From NCBI RefSeq assembly GCF_009497655.1, contig NZ_CP023317.1:3377501-3441500 (forward strand): 64,000 bases of DNA, in the 5' to 3' direction. The stretch comes from Priestia megaterium. Lineage in GTDB: Bacteria > Bacillota > Bacilli > Bacillales > Bacillaceae_H. The position numbers and the translations under genes were made by a program. Shown here piece after piece: positions 46,912 to 54,385 of the stretch (positions are counted from its first letter, which is position 1; each line of letters opens with the position of its first letter). The notes beneath the pieces are model-generated. The model ran no database searches. It saw only the letters and a list, made by a program, of their open reading frames with translations, and was not told where the DNA came from.

Positions 46912-46935
46912 CCTCCTGCTGTGGAATACTCCACA
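46912..46935 (-). promoter_or_regulatory. csp ribosome site with adjacent hairpin
   Basis: On the minus strand TGTGGA-GTAT-TCCACA (46920-46935) is followed two bases on by AGGAGG (46917-46912). A stable hairpin this close could tune ribosome access with temperature. Confidence 0.5.
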
Positions 46936-47707
46936 AATGTATTACTAATCTTGCCCAAACATACTATTTCAAGATAAAAACTTCTACTTAGGGTTTTTTC
47001 TTTTCTCAATATACCGAACAAAAATAAGTTATCTGTAGTGTAACACATAGTAGGATTGATAGCAAACAAGAAAAATATCCCCTTCAACAAGTTCTACCTA
47101 TTCATCTTTCCCCTACCAAGACTTATGGTAGGCATATGTAGCATAGCTTATAAATGCTCGAGCATATTGAATATGTATATATCTCCATTTATTATAGCTA
47201 TTCATGATAATTCACTATTTAACCTTTCTTATAAATAAAGGATATATGTAATCCAAAAAACACCTGTTAACTTTACTGAATTATAAAGAGGCTATTGGGA
47301 TATTCTATTTAGGGAAGAAGGAAAACAAGTTATTGATTACAACTAATCATTACAAAGCTTCTTACATTTGGGATGAGGTGTCTACAGCAGGCCTATTTCA
47401 GAAAACCTTATTGTAAATCGATGTATGTTTGATTCATAAGGGGATGGTAGTCATGAACGTAGTAAGAATATATATAATGGGTAGACAATAATATTCATTT
47501 ATCACTGTACAAATGAGGTGTTTGTCCCAGACCAAGAACGATTTCGTTCACATTGTATATTTTTTTAGTTCAATGCTTAAATGAGGTGTTTGTTAAAGAG
47601 AATATACTTTTTCAAGTGACTGTTTCATTAGGCAATGGAATTACGTAAATGAGGTGTTCCTTAAAGATCATATGCTGCATTAAAAGCTGATTTTTCCTTC
47701 TTCACAT

Positions 47708-47742
47708 GACGGGATGCATAATCGTTTGCATCTCGTTTTTGT
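47708..47742 (+). terminator. plus-strand terminator without an annotated gene
   Basis: The stem ACGGGATGCA / TGCATCTCGT (one G-T pair) is followed by TTTTTGTT. It implies a plus-strand transcript through the phased repeats. Confidence 0.6.
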
Positions 47743-47826
47743 TATACATACTATCTAAGGTATACTGGTTTATTTGTATGTAAGGCTTCCATTAAGGTGT
47801 ACGGAGTTTTCTTTAATTGTATCCAT

Positions 47827-47855
47827 TTCAATGGATGGTTTATGAAGGAACAAAA
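47827..47855 (+). repeat. 29-bp direct repeat, copy B
   Basis: The 29 bases starting TTCAATGGATGGTTTATGAA are identical to 42408-42436, 5.4 kb away. The copy ends at the A of the last phased ATGAGGT motif. Confidence 0.85.
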
Positions 47856-47907
47856 TGAGGTTAAGCGGTTTAATCGATGTTCGCTTTGTATAGTGATTCA
47901 AAACAAA

Positions 47908-47964
47908 AAAATAGCCAACGTAAAAAGCCACTTGTATAAAACAAGTGGCCTTTTGCTACGTTAG
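47908..47964 (-). terminator. terminator of the MFS gene at 47976
   Basis: The inner stem AAAAGCCACTTGT / ACAAGTGGCCTTTT is enclosed by a weaker outer pairing; on the minus strand it ends in T runs. Confidence 0.8.
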
Positions 47965-47975
47965 ATATGAGACTT

Positions 47976-49166
47976 TTATTTTTCTATACAAAGATTGCTC
48001 TGAGCTTGTTTAGTCTGTTTTCGTTTAGATAGAACGTTGTCGGCAACAATTACTACGACAGAAACGGCAAGAGCAAAAGCACCAATCCAAGGAATATAAT
48101 TCAACAATCCATTTTTGACAGCAACACCGCCGATACCAGCTCCAGCTGCCATTCCAAGTTGTCCAAAAGCACTGTGTAAACTAAGTACAATGCTTGCTGC
48201 AGAAGGAGCAAGGCTTATAAGCTGAAATTGTATTGGCGCGCCGGAAGACCAAGCTGAAAGCGCCCAGAAAATAAGCAATACATAGAAAAGAAAAGCAAAT
48301 TGACCGATAAACGGAAATAGCAATAGTGCAATAGCATGGAGTAATATTCCTCCAGTTAATGTACGAAATGATCCCCACTTATCTGTACTAAAACCTCCTA
48401 ATTTGGATCCAATAGCGCTAGCAATACCAAATATAAAGAGAGCTGTAGTTACCCCTTGATTGCTCATTCCGAATGTATTTAAGAAATACGGTGAAATGTA
48501 CGTAAATACAATGGAATATGAACCTAACCATAGAAACGTAATGAGCAAGTATGCTGAGATACGTGGTTTCATAAGAAATTTAAACTGCTCACGCAAAGGT
48601 ACAGGTTCTTCAGCAACTGTTTTTGGTATAGTAAACGACGCTAAGGCGGTGAAAAGTAATCCTACTACACCAAGCCCAATGAATATTAAATTCCAATCAT
48701 AATGCGAAGCCACAACTCTTCCTATAGGTACACCTACAACCAAAGCAGTACTTTGCCCCGTAACAACTGTAGCAATCGCACCTCCCTGCTTTCCTGGAGC
48801 TGCTAAAACTGCAGCAAGGGTTAAAAGCGTAACTTGAATAACGCCGGCACTAAGGGCAGAGATGATTCTAGCTGCCATTAGCATTTCATAACCTGTTATA
48901 ATCGCAATAAGAATATTGATGACAGAGAAAACGGTTAAAGCATAGACAAGAAGTTTTTTTCGTTCCAGTCGAGCAGTCATAGCAATTAGAAAAGGTGTCC
49001 CTGCTCCAAAAGCTACTGAGAACACGGTAATTAGCTGTCCTGCAGATGAAACTGAAATGTTATTGGCCTCAGCAATTCTGTCTAAGATTCCGGCAATAAC
49101 ATATTCTGATGTACCATTAAGAAAACTAATGGCAGCTAACAAATAAATTTTCCACATATTTGACAA
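47976..49166 (-). CDS. MFS efflux transporter (AraJ/drug:H+ antiporter-1 type)
   Basis: This 396-residue, 12-helix protein shows FLNGTSEYVIAGILDRIAEA near residue 16, the ARLERKKLLVYALTVFSVIN loop (motif A position) and LAAVLAAPGKQGGAIATVVTGQSTALVVGVPIGRVVASHYDWN, the AraJ-like motif C region. It should export a small molecule or drug. A TTG start at 49166 with AAGGTG nine bases upstream is likely. The promoter region holds a 20-bp palindrome, and an ArsR-family gene lies upstream on the same strand. Confidence 0.85.
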   Translation of the reverse strand: MSNMWKIYLLAAISFLNGTSEYVIAGILDRIAEANNISVSSAGQLITVFSVAFGAGTPFLIAMTARLERKKLLVYALTVFSVINILIAIITGYEMLMAARIISALSAGVIQVTLLTLAAVLAAPGKQGGAIATVVTGQSTALVVGVPIGRVVASHYDWNLIFIGLGVVGLLFTALASFTIPKTVAEEPVPLREQFKFLMKPRISAYLLITFLWLGSYSIVFTYISPYFLNTFGMSNQGVTTALFIFGIASAIGSKLGGFSTDKWGSFRTLTGGILLHAIALLLFPFIGQFAFLFYVLLIFWALSAWSSGAPIQFQLISLAPSAASIVLSLHSAFGQLGMAAGAGIGGVAVKNGLLNYIPWIGAFALAVSVVVIVADNVLSKRKQTKQAQSNLCIEK

Positions 49167-49195
49167 AATAAATCACACCTTTTGTTTTTATATTT

Positions 49196-49215
49196 CTGTA
49201 TTTCTAGAAATACAG
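49196..49215. promoter_or_regulatory. 20-bp palindromic operator before the MFS gene
   Basis: CTGTATTTCTAGAAATACAG is a perfect palindrome 30 bp before the MFS start. A related dyad, CTTATTTCTAT ... ATAGAAATAAG (49488-49510), lies at the end of the arsR-type gene. Both contain TATTTCTA, so the ArsR-family protein is the likely ligand. Confidence 0.65.
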
Positions 49216-49515
49216 ATTTAAGTTCGTAAATTAACCGAGTGTTTGAAAAGTTCACTGTAAAGAGCTAATCTTTGCGCGTAGACAACGTGACCTTTACAGT
49301 TTCTTAAAAGATGTTTTATAAAGGTGACACACCATGAATTTAACGCGCTTATGATAACGATAAGTGATTTGCTTTAGCCTTTTTATCTAAAGTACCAGTA
49401 ATGGATATACTCATAATTTAGATGAGGATACCTATTAAGCAATTTAGCCATAATCCAGACAAGAAAGATCATACCCCTTATTTCTATATTTCCTTAAGTA
49501 TAGAAATAAGAGAAA

Positions 49516-49803
49516 TTACTCCATCACATATGGAGCATACTTTTCAATTAACTCACGGTCTAGGCTGTAGTATATATATGTGCCTTCTTTATAAGTACTC
49601 AGAAGTCCGCAATCAGTTAATTGTTTTAAGTGATGGGATAAAGTTGATCCAGCAATTGATTCAAGTTTTGTCCCAATATCCGAACAACATAAATTTACTT
49701 CATTAGCAAGCAACCGAGCAATTTTTAATCGTGTTGGTTCACCGAGTGCTTTATATATTTTTATCGCCTGCTGTAACTTCGAGTTATTCTCTATTGTTAG
49801 CAC
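49516..49803 (-). CDS. ArsR-family transcriptional regulator
   Basis: The 95-residue winged-helix protein reads AIKIYKALGEPTRLKIARLL near residue 13, NEVNLCCSDIGTKLESIAGS near 34 and TLSHHLKQLTDCGLLSTYKE near 54. The CC pair sits where metal-sensing members have ELCVCDL, but metal sensing is not shown. The start is a GTG at 49803 with AGGA upstream. It probably represses the downstream MFS gene through the palindromes nearby. The 349-bp gap to that gene also has an inverted repeat ACTGTAAAG / CTTTACAGT (49254-49300). Confidence 0.85.
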   Translation of the reverse strand: MLTIENNSKLQQAIKIYKALGEPTRLKIARLLANEVNLCCSDIGTKLESIAGSTLSHHLKQLTDCGLLSTYKEGTYIYYSLDRELIEKYAPYVME

Positions 49804-50077
49804 CCCGCTTTCCTAAATCAATTAGATACATCATATGAGTACAAGCTAACATTACAGTAGCAAATACACTATTGAGATCTCATTTACTAAAGCCAAATGC
49901 ACTTTAAAAATAAAATCCTCAAAACAGTACTATAAGCACAAATGAAAATAATTTATTACAATCGCTAATCCTAATTATCTTCGGTTAATTTCTTGAAGTT
50001 TAATTCTCTTTCATGATACATTGGATTCTAATACAAATGAAATGCATATTAATTATACAGGAGATAACAAAATTGAT

Positions 50078-50956
50078 ATGAACAAATCACAAATTGAACT
50101 TATTGTCCGGATATCAGAAACAGGAAGTTTTACAAAAGCCGGTGAAGAGCTACATATGACACAACCTGCGGTAAGTCGCGCTGTAGCAACAATTGAATCG
50201 CAACTAGGAACGAAGTTAATCAAGAGAGATAAGAAGAACGGATTATCTTTTACAGATGTAGGAGAGCGCATATTAATTACTTTTAGAACAATCCTGAGTG
50301 AATTACAAAAAGTAGATGAATTAATTGTGGCTGAACAGGGGTTAGAAATTGGGAAGGTACACATTGGCGCTTACCGAACTGCTTGTACGAGGTTTATTCC
50401 TAAGATCATACGTACAATGGAAAGTCAGTATCCTGGTATAGAAATCAAGCTTTCGGAAGGTAGTGTAGATCAAGTAAAAGAGTGGTTACGTTCCAAATGC
50501 ATTGATGTAGGAATTATTATTCCTCCTGATAAAGATTTTGACACCGTACCTTTGATAAAAGATCAACTGATTGTACTTATGCACTCAAGCCATCCTTTAT
50601 CTCAGAAAAAAACAATAAGTATTCCTGACCTACAAGGTGAAGATATACTAATTGGAAAATGCGGTTATGAGGTACAAATTCATGCTTTATTCAACGAGTA
50701 TAACTTGACTCCTAAAGTACGGTTTGAAATGGATTATATAGAGACAGGATTAAGTATGATACAAGAAGGATTAGGAATTACCATTACAACGAAACAAAAT
50801 ATTTGGTGGTTGCCAGACCAAGTCGTTTTTCGTGAATTAAAACCAGATACGTTTAGAGATATCAATATAGCAGTGGTAGATAGTAAAGATACATCCAAAG
50901 CAACAGATGCCTTTATTCAAACAGCTCTCACTCTTTTTGCTCAAGAAGATGCTTAA
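50078..50956 (+). CDS. LysR-family transcriptional regulator
   Basis: The protein has 292 residues from ATG 50078 (MNKSQIELIVRISETGSFTK). The winged helix (KAGEELHMTQPAVSRAVATI, about 20-40) is followed by a LysR substrate domain (IGKVHIGAYRTACTRFIPKI near 88, MIQEGLGITITTKQNIWWLP near 226). AGGAGAT lies 14 bases upstream. Its 5' region and both ends of the gene recur in decayed form at 52979-53378, next to a CynX-type MFS gene, which suggests that this regulator or its relative controls such a transporter. Confidence 0.88.
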   Translation: MNKSQIELIVRISETGSFTKAGEELHMTQPAVSRAVATIESQLGTKLIKRDKKNGLSFTDVGERILITFRTILSELQKVDELIVAEQGLEIGKVHIGAYRTACTRFIPKIIRTMESQYPGIEIKLSEGSVDQVKEWLRSKCIDVGIIIPPDKDFDTVPLIKDQLIVLMHSSHPLSQKKTISIPDLQGEDILIGKCGYEVQIHALFNEYNLTPKVRFEMDYIETGLSMIQEGLGITITTKQNIWWLPDQVVFRELKPDTFRDINIAVVDSKDTSKATDAFIQTALTLFAQEDA

Positions 50957-50996
50957 ATAGCACTTAAAGAAACATGTGTTGCTATTTAGTGCATAT

Positions 50997-51040
50997 AAAA
51001 AAGACAGCCGGTTGATTCAAAAAGTGGCTGTCTTTTTTCT
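50997..51040 (+). terminator. terminator after the LysR gene
   Basis: The stem AAAAAGACAGCC / GGCTGTCTTTTT with T run lies 42 bp after the stop. Confidence 0.88.
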
Positions 51041-51135
51041 TTCTACTATTTTTAATCGTTGTTGACCAAACAAAAGGATGATGGAAGAATCCGTATACGA
51101 TCCTGATTAGAGAAAGGAATATTCAGTAACACGGC

Positions 51136-51555
51136 TTATTGTATACCGTTATATACTTTGTTTAACAATGTCTTTAGTTGAGTATTTTCTTCATCACTTA
51201 ATTGACGCGTGACGAAGAGGTGAACGTCTTTAACTAAAGGTGAAAGAGTTTCCTTTAACTCTTCTCCCCTTTCTGTAAGAAATAGATAGTGTAAGCGACG
51301 ATCTCGTTCACTGTACATTCTTTTTATGAGTCCTTTTTCCTCCATCGCATAAATCATTTCTACAATAGTTGTTTGTTTCTTATCAATTGCTTCTGCTAGT
51401 TCTGTTTGGGTTATCCCTTTGTGAGAGTCTAGAACACTAATGATGCTCCATCGTACTGGAGTCATGCCATAAGGTTTGAGCTTTTTCTTGAAATAATTCA
51501 TTGCTCTTACATCTGTACGATGAATAAGATGACTTGTTAAATCATGTAAATCCAT
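51136..51555 (-). CDS. MarR-family transcriptional regulator
   Basis: The 139-residue protein contains the MarR winged helix: SVLDSHKGITQTELAEAIDKKQTTIVEMIYAMEEKGLIKRMYSE (about 40-83), then DRRLHYLFLTERGEE. GAGGTGACGTT precedes ATG 51555. A 21-codon frame with an excellent ribosome site lies 65 bp upstream on the same strand. Its likely target is the adjacent CynX-type MFS gene or that short frame's own operon. Confidence 0.87.
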   Translation of the reverse strand: MDLHDLTSHLIHRTDVRAMNYFKKKLKPYGMTPVRWSIISVLDSHKGITQTELAEAIDKKQTTIVEMIYAMEEKGLIKRMYSERDRRLHYLFLTERGEELKETLSPLVKDVHLFVTRQLSDEENTQLKTLLNKVYNGIQ

Positions 51556-51619
51556 AACGTCACCTCAGAAAGATGAAAAAATATGTATTAAGCTAATAAT
51601 CGAGTAATATAAGGCTTTA

Positions 51620-51685
51620 TTAGTAGGCGATACCCACGCGTGATTCTATATAATCGCTACTATTCATCTGATCAAATGCATTCAT
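51620..51685 (-). CDS. 21-codon ORF upstream of marR-type gene
   Basis: ATG 51685 with GGGGGAG five bases upstream opens MNAFDQMNSSDYIESRVGIA plus a final Y, then TAA. The strong ribosome site on so short a frame suggests a leader peptide for the MarR gene, or the 5' stub of a deleted gene. No homologue was recognised. Confidence 0.45.
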   Translation of the reverse strand: MNAFDQMNSSDYIESRVGIAY

Positions 51686-51762
51686 GGGATCTCCCCCTCT
51701 TGCACACAGTAATATCACTCTACGTTTTAAAAGTTGTTATATGAGCTTTCTCAAAAGTTAAA

Positions 51763-51793
51763 ATAAAAACCACGATTTACTTCGTGGTTTTTA
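51763..51793 (-). terminator. terminator overlapping the MFS stop
   Basis: The stem AAAAACCACGA / TCGTGGTTTTT lies on the stop codon of the CynX-type gene and ends in T on the minus strand. Confidence 0.85.
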
Positions 51794-52978
51794 TTTCACA
51801 GGTAGGCCCTCTGCTTTACCCTTAGCTGGTTTGGTAATTTTCCACCCTAACAAGATAGCAATGAACCCTATAATTATAAGAAGATATAACGTCGGAACAA
51901 AACTTCCTAGATAATCATGAAGAAATCCAATTATGAACGGGCCGACTGCACCGATCATATATCCGATTGCTTGAGTCATTGCTGACCAAGTACTTGCTTC
52001 CATAGGGGAAGATGCCATATCTAATGGTAACAACAAAGTTAGCGACACCAGACCACCGGCACCAACTCCTAAACATATACTTGAAACAATAGGTGTTACG
52101 TTTGTAAAACATAAAAGAGATAAACCAATTATTATACTTAAGGTAAAGGCTGTAATCCAAAACCTTCTGCTCGGTAGCACTTTTAAAAGACTAGGTAATA
52201 AAAGCGTAGCTGGTAGCTGTGCAATCATAGCGATTGTACCTACAAGACCACCAAATGCTGGCGTCCACCCTTTTTCCTCTACAATGGCTGGTAGCCATGC
52301 TGCAAAACAATAAAATAGAAGAGTTACAATCCCTACAAAAGAAGTTAATAGCCAGGCTTTTTTATTTTTTAACGGTAAAGAAACCTTCGTCTTTTGTGAA
52401 AAATTACTCGCAGGAATACGAGATTGTTTTATCACCACAAGCCAAAGTGGAATAGCGAGTAGCGCAAGAATACTCCAAAATGCTAATCCATTTTTCCATG
52501 AATGATTGAACCAGTGTTGAAGTGGTGTCGTTAGCCCAATAGAAATAGATGCACCCACTACCATTGAAGTAGAGTATATGCCTATCATCGATGCTGCCTT
52601 GTCTGGAAAATGACTTTTAATGAAACCAGAAAGCAAAGGGCTTACAACACCAATTCCTGCACCAATTAATAAAGCCGTTATTAACAGGTAAATTGAGGAA
52701 TTTGTAAAGGCCCTTAGAAACGTTGCAATACCTATGCAAGTTATAGCAAAAGTAATCATCTTCTCTGGTTGATAGCGATTTGCTAAACGACCAGCAAATA
52801 ACGAACAAAAACCAAAACATACTAAAGGAATGGAAGTGAGCAAACTAGCTAAAGTTGAACTCATACCTAAATCCTTCGTTATTCCATGCAATACTGGGCT
52901 AACTGAAGTTAGACCCGGCCTAAGGTTAAATGCAGCTAGTATAAGTGCAAGTAGAAACAATTTATGACGATTGACCAT
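51791..52978 (-). CDS. CynX/NimT-family MFS transporter
   Basis: This 395-residue, 12-helix protein begins HKLFLLALILAAFNLRPGLT SVSPVLHGI in the manner of CynX/NimT (YeaN) transporters, with LLSGFIKSHFPDKAASMIGI near residue 110 and PLDMASSPMEASTWSAMTQA near 315. These export or import cyanate, nitroimidazoles and other small compounds. CCGGAGGTAATTAGT precedes ATG 52978. It is divergent from a decayed LysR gene whose promoter region it shares. Confidence 0.85.
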   Translation of the reverse strand: MVNRHKLFLLALILAAFNLRPGLTSVSPVLHGITKDLGMSSTLASLLTSIPLVCFGFCSLFAGRLANRYQPEKMITFAITCIGIATFLRAFTNSSIYLLITALLIGAGIGVVSPLLSGFIKSHFPDKAASMIGIYSTSMVVGASISIGLTTPLQHWFNHSWKNGLAFWSILALLAIPLWLVVIKQSRIPASNFSQKTKVSLPLKNKKAWLLTSFVGIVTLLFYCFAAWLPAIVEEKGWTPAFGGLVGTIAMIAQLPATLLLPSLLKVLPSRRFWITAFTLSIIIGLSLLCFTNVTPIVSSICLGVGAGGLVSLTLLLPLDMASSPMEASTWSAMTQAIGYMIGAVGPFIIGFLHDYLGSFVPTLYLLIIIGFIAILLGWKITKPAKGKAEGLPVK

Positions 52979-53086
52979 ACTAATTACCTCCGGTTGATTT
53001 CTTGAAGTTTAATTCTCTTTTATGGTACATTAGGTTCCAACATAAATAAAATGCATATTAATTATATGGAATATAACAAAATTGAT

Positions 53087-53378
53087 ATGACAAAATCACA
53101 AATTCAACTTATTGTTCAGATATCGAAAACCGGAAGTTTTACAAAAGGCGGTGAAGAACTACATATGACACAGCCTTAAGTATGGTACAAGAAGGATTAG
53201 GAATTACGATTACAACAAAAAAAAACTACTTGTCACTGCCAGAACAAGTAGTTTCTCGAGAGTTAAAGCCCAACACGTTCAGAAAAATTAATATAGCAGT
53301 GCTAGGAAAGGTACATCAAAAGAAACGGATGCCTTTATCCAAACGGCTCGTGCCCTGTGTACTGATGAAGATGCTTAG
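53087..53378 (+). pseudogene. LysR regulator pseudogene with internal deletion
   Basis: From 52979 the sequence follows 49970-50167 closely (TTTCTTGAAGTTTAATTCTC, then ATG 53087 and SQIQLIVQISKTGSFTKGGE in frame). It then jumps at 53176 to the part equivalent to 50751 (TAAGTATGGTACAAGAAGGA) and ends GATGCTTAG at 53378. About 583 bp of the ancestral gene are missing, which shifts the frame; further small indels follow. It cannot make a functional regulator. Confidence 0.9.
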
Positions 53379-53415
53379 ATATTTTTATCACTTACCTAAT
53401 AAAGGAATGCTCCTA

Positions 53416-53907
53416 TCAATGCTCCCCATTATCCGGCTTTACCTCTAGTTTCTTCGACATTATAAACTCACTCATATGTTGAAAACCATATAACAGAAGT
53501 TGTCTAACAGTCAAAATGGTTACGTACTGAAAAGGATTAATTTTCTTAAACTTAAAGATGCTGCCCTTTTTTAATTTAGGTACAACTACAAATGTAAATG
53601 TAGTATGAATCATAAAGTTTACAGCTATATACAGAGGCAATTTACGGTATGTGGATTTAAGCACCCACATAGATACAGTAAAAAAGGGCCCCCATGTCCA
53701 CACATCTTCACCAGGAATTTTCGGATGTATGCTTTGTTTAAAAGACCAAAAATTCTTTCTCTTAGCATAAGAATTAAGGTATTTAGTTACCATACAAATA
53801 GCAATGGACGCTGGAAGAAACCGTTTAAAATCTTTGCCTTTCATAAATGAAAAGCTGGACCAACAAGTGATAACTAACAGTATTAAAAATAGTCTATTCT
53901 TTTTCAT
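53416..53907 (-). CDS. four-helix membrane protein, paralogue of 57427-57900
   Basis: The protein has 163 residues from ATG 53907 (MKKNRLFLILLVITCWSSFS), with GAGAGGTG ten bases upstream. Four or five hydrophobic segments and the central block WTWGPFFTVSMWVLKSTYRK then PLYIAVNFMIHTTFTFVVVP are shared in pattern with the gene at 57427. This resembles small Bacillus spore-associated membrane proteins, but no function is assigned. Confidence 0.6.
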   Translation of the reverse strand: MKKNRLFLILLVITCWSSFSFMKGKDFKRFLPASIAICMVTKYLNSYAKRKNFWSFKQSIHPKIPGEDVWTWGPFFTVSMWVLKSTYRKLPLYIAVNFMIHTTFTFVVVPKLKKGSIFKFKKINPFQYVTILTVRQLLLYGFQHMSEFIMSKKLEVKPDNGEH

Positions 53908-54166
53908 GATTTTATACACCTCTCTATTTTAAGGTGTACATCTATTCTAAAATTACACAACGAATTATCTTAAGAGCATGCTGCCTAAGGATTATAATAT
54001 ATAATCGGTAAAAATTCGAACAAACTATTGACGATGTTTTCTTGTACATGTTGCCTCATAGTTGTATGCACAATACTTCCTGAAATTTTCAATTTTTTCT
54101 TACCAGGTACTTCTAAGGATACTGTCTCTCCACTTGGATATATTAATTCTTGTGGAGGTGATAGTA

Positions 54167-54334
54167 ATGGAAAACAAATACTCTAACAAGACAGCTTCAG
54201 GAACAGATGTACAACACGTGAAGCAAAAGAATGCTCAAGCATCTTCTGGCAAATACGGTACGGAATTTGCTAGCGAGACTGACGTACAACACGTTAAACG
54301 TCAAAACGCTCAAGCAAACAAAAACCAAAAATAA
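54167..54334 (+). CDS. short gamma-type small acid-soluble spore protein
   Basis: The 55-residue protein has two repeats, SGTDVQHVKQKNAQASSGKY and SETDVQHVKRQNAQANKNQK. They are joined at GTEFASET, which contains the TEFASE cleavage site of the germination protease GPR. This is the gamma-type SASP (SspE) family, stored in spores as an amino-acid reserve; SspE itself is longer (about 84 residues). GGAGGTGATAGTA precedes ATG 54167. Expression in the forespore is expected, but no clear SigG promoter was identified. Confidence 0.9.
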   Translation: MENKYSNKTASGTDVQHVKQKNAQASSGKYGTEFASETDVQHVKRQNAQANKNQK

Positions 54335-54338
54335 TGTT

Positions 54339-54376
54339 AAAAGGGTTCTTTCATGCTCGTTGAAAGAACCCTTTGT
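54339..54376. terminator. bidirectional terminator after the SASP gene
   Basis: The stem AAAGGGTTCTTTCA / TGAAAGAACCCTTT lies between convergent genes. Confidence 0.88.
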
Positions 54377-54385
54377 GATACAAGG

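Larger units (their letters stand above)
47373..47864 (+). repeat. phased ATGAGGTGT repeats, probable non-coding RNA
   Basis: ATGAGGT motifs occur at 47373, 47513, 47581, 47649 and 47855. The middle three share AAATGAGGTGTT and are exactly 68 bases apart; the outer gaps are 140 and 206, near multiples of 68. The second and third copies also share TTAAAGA and TAT after the motif. A plus-strand terminator lies at 47708-47742. No protein is convincing in 46936-47975; short ATG-initiated frames at the motifs code for 12-23 residues each. Confidence 0.55.

Noticed and set aside
47511-47715. CRISPR array suggested by regular 68-bp spacing
   Set aside because: The shared part is only about 12-15 bp, spacers would be over 50 bp, and there are no cas genes or further units.
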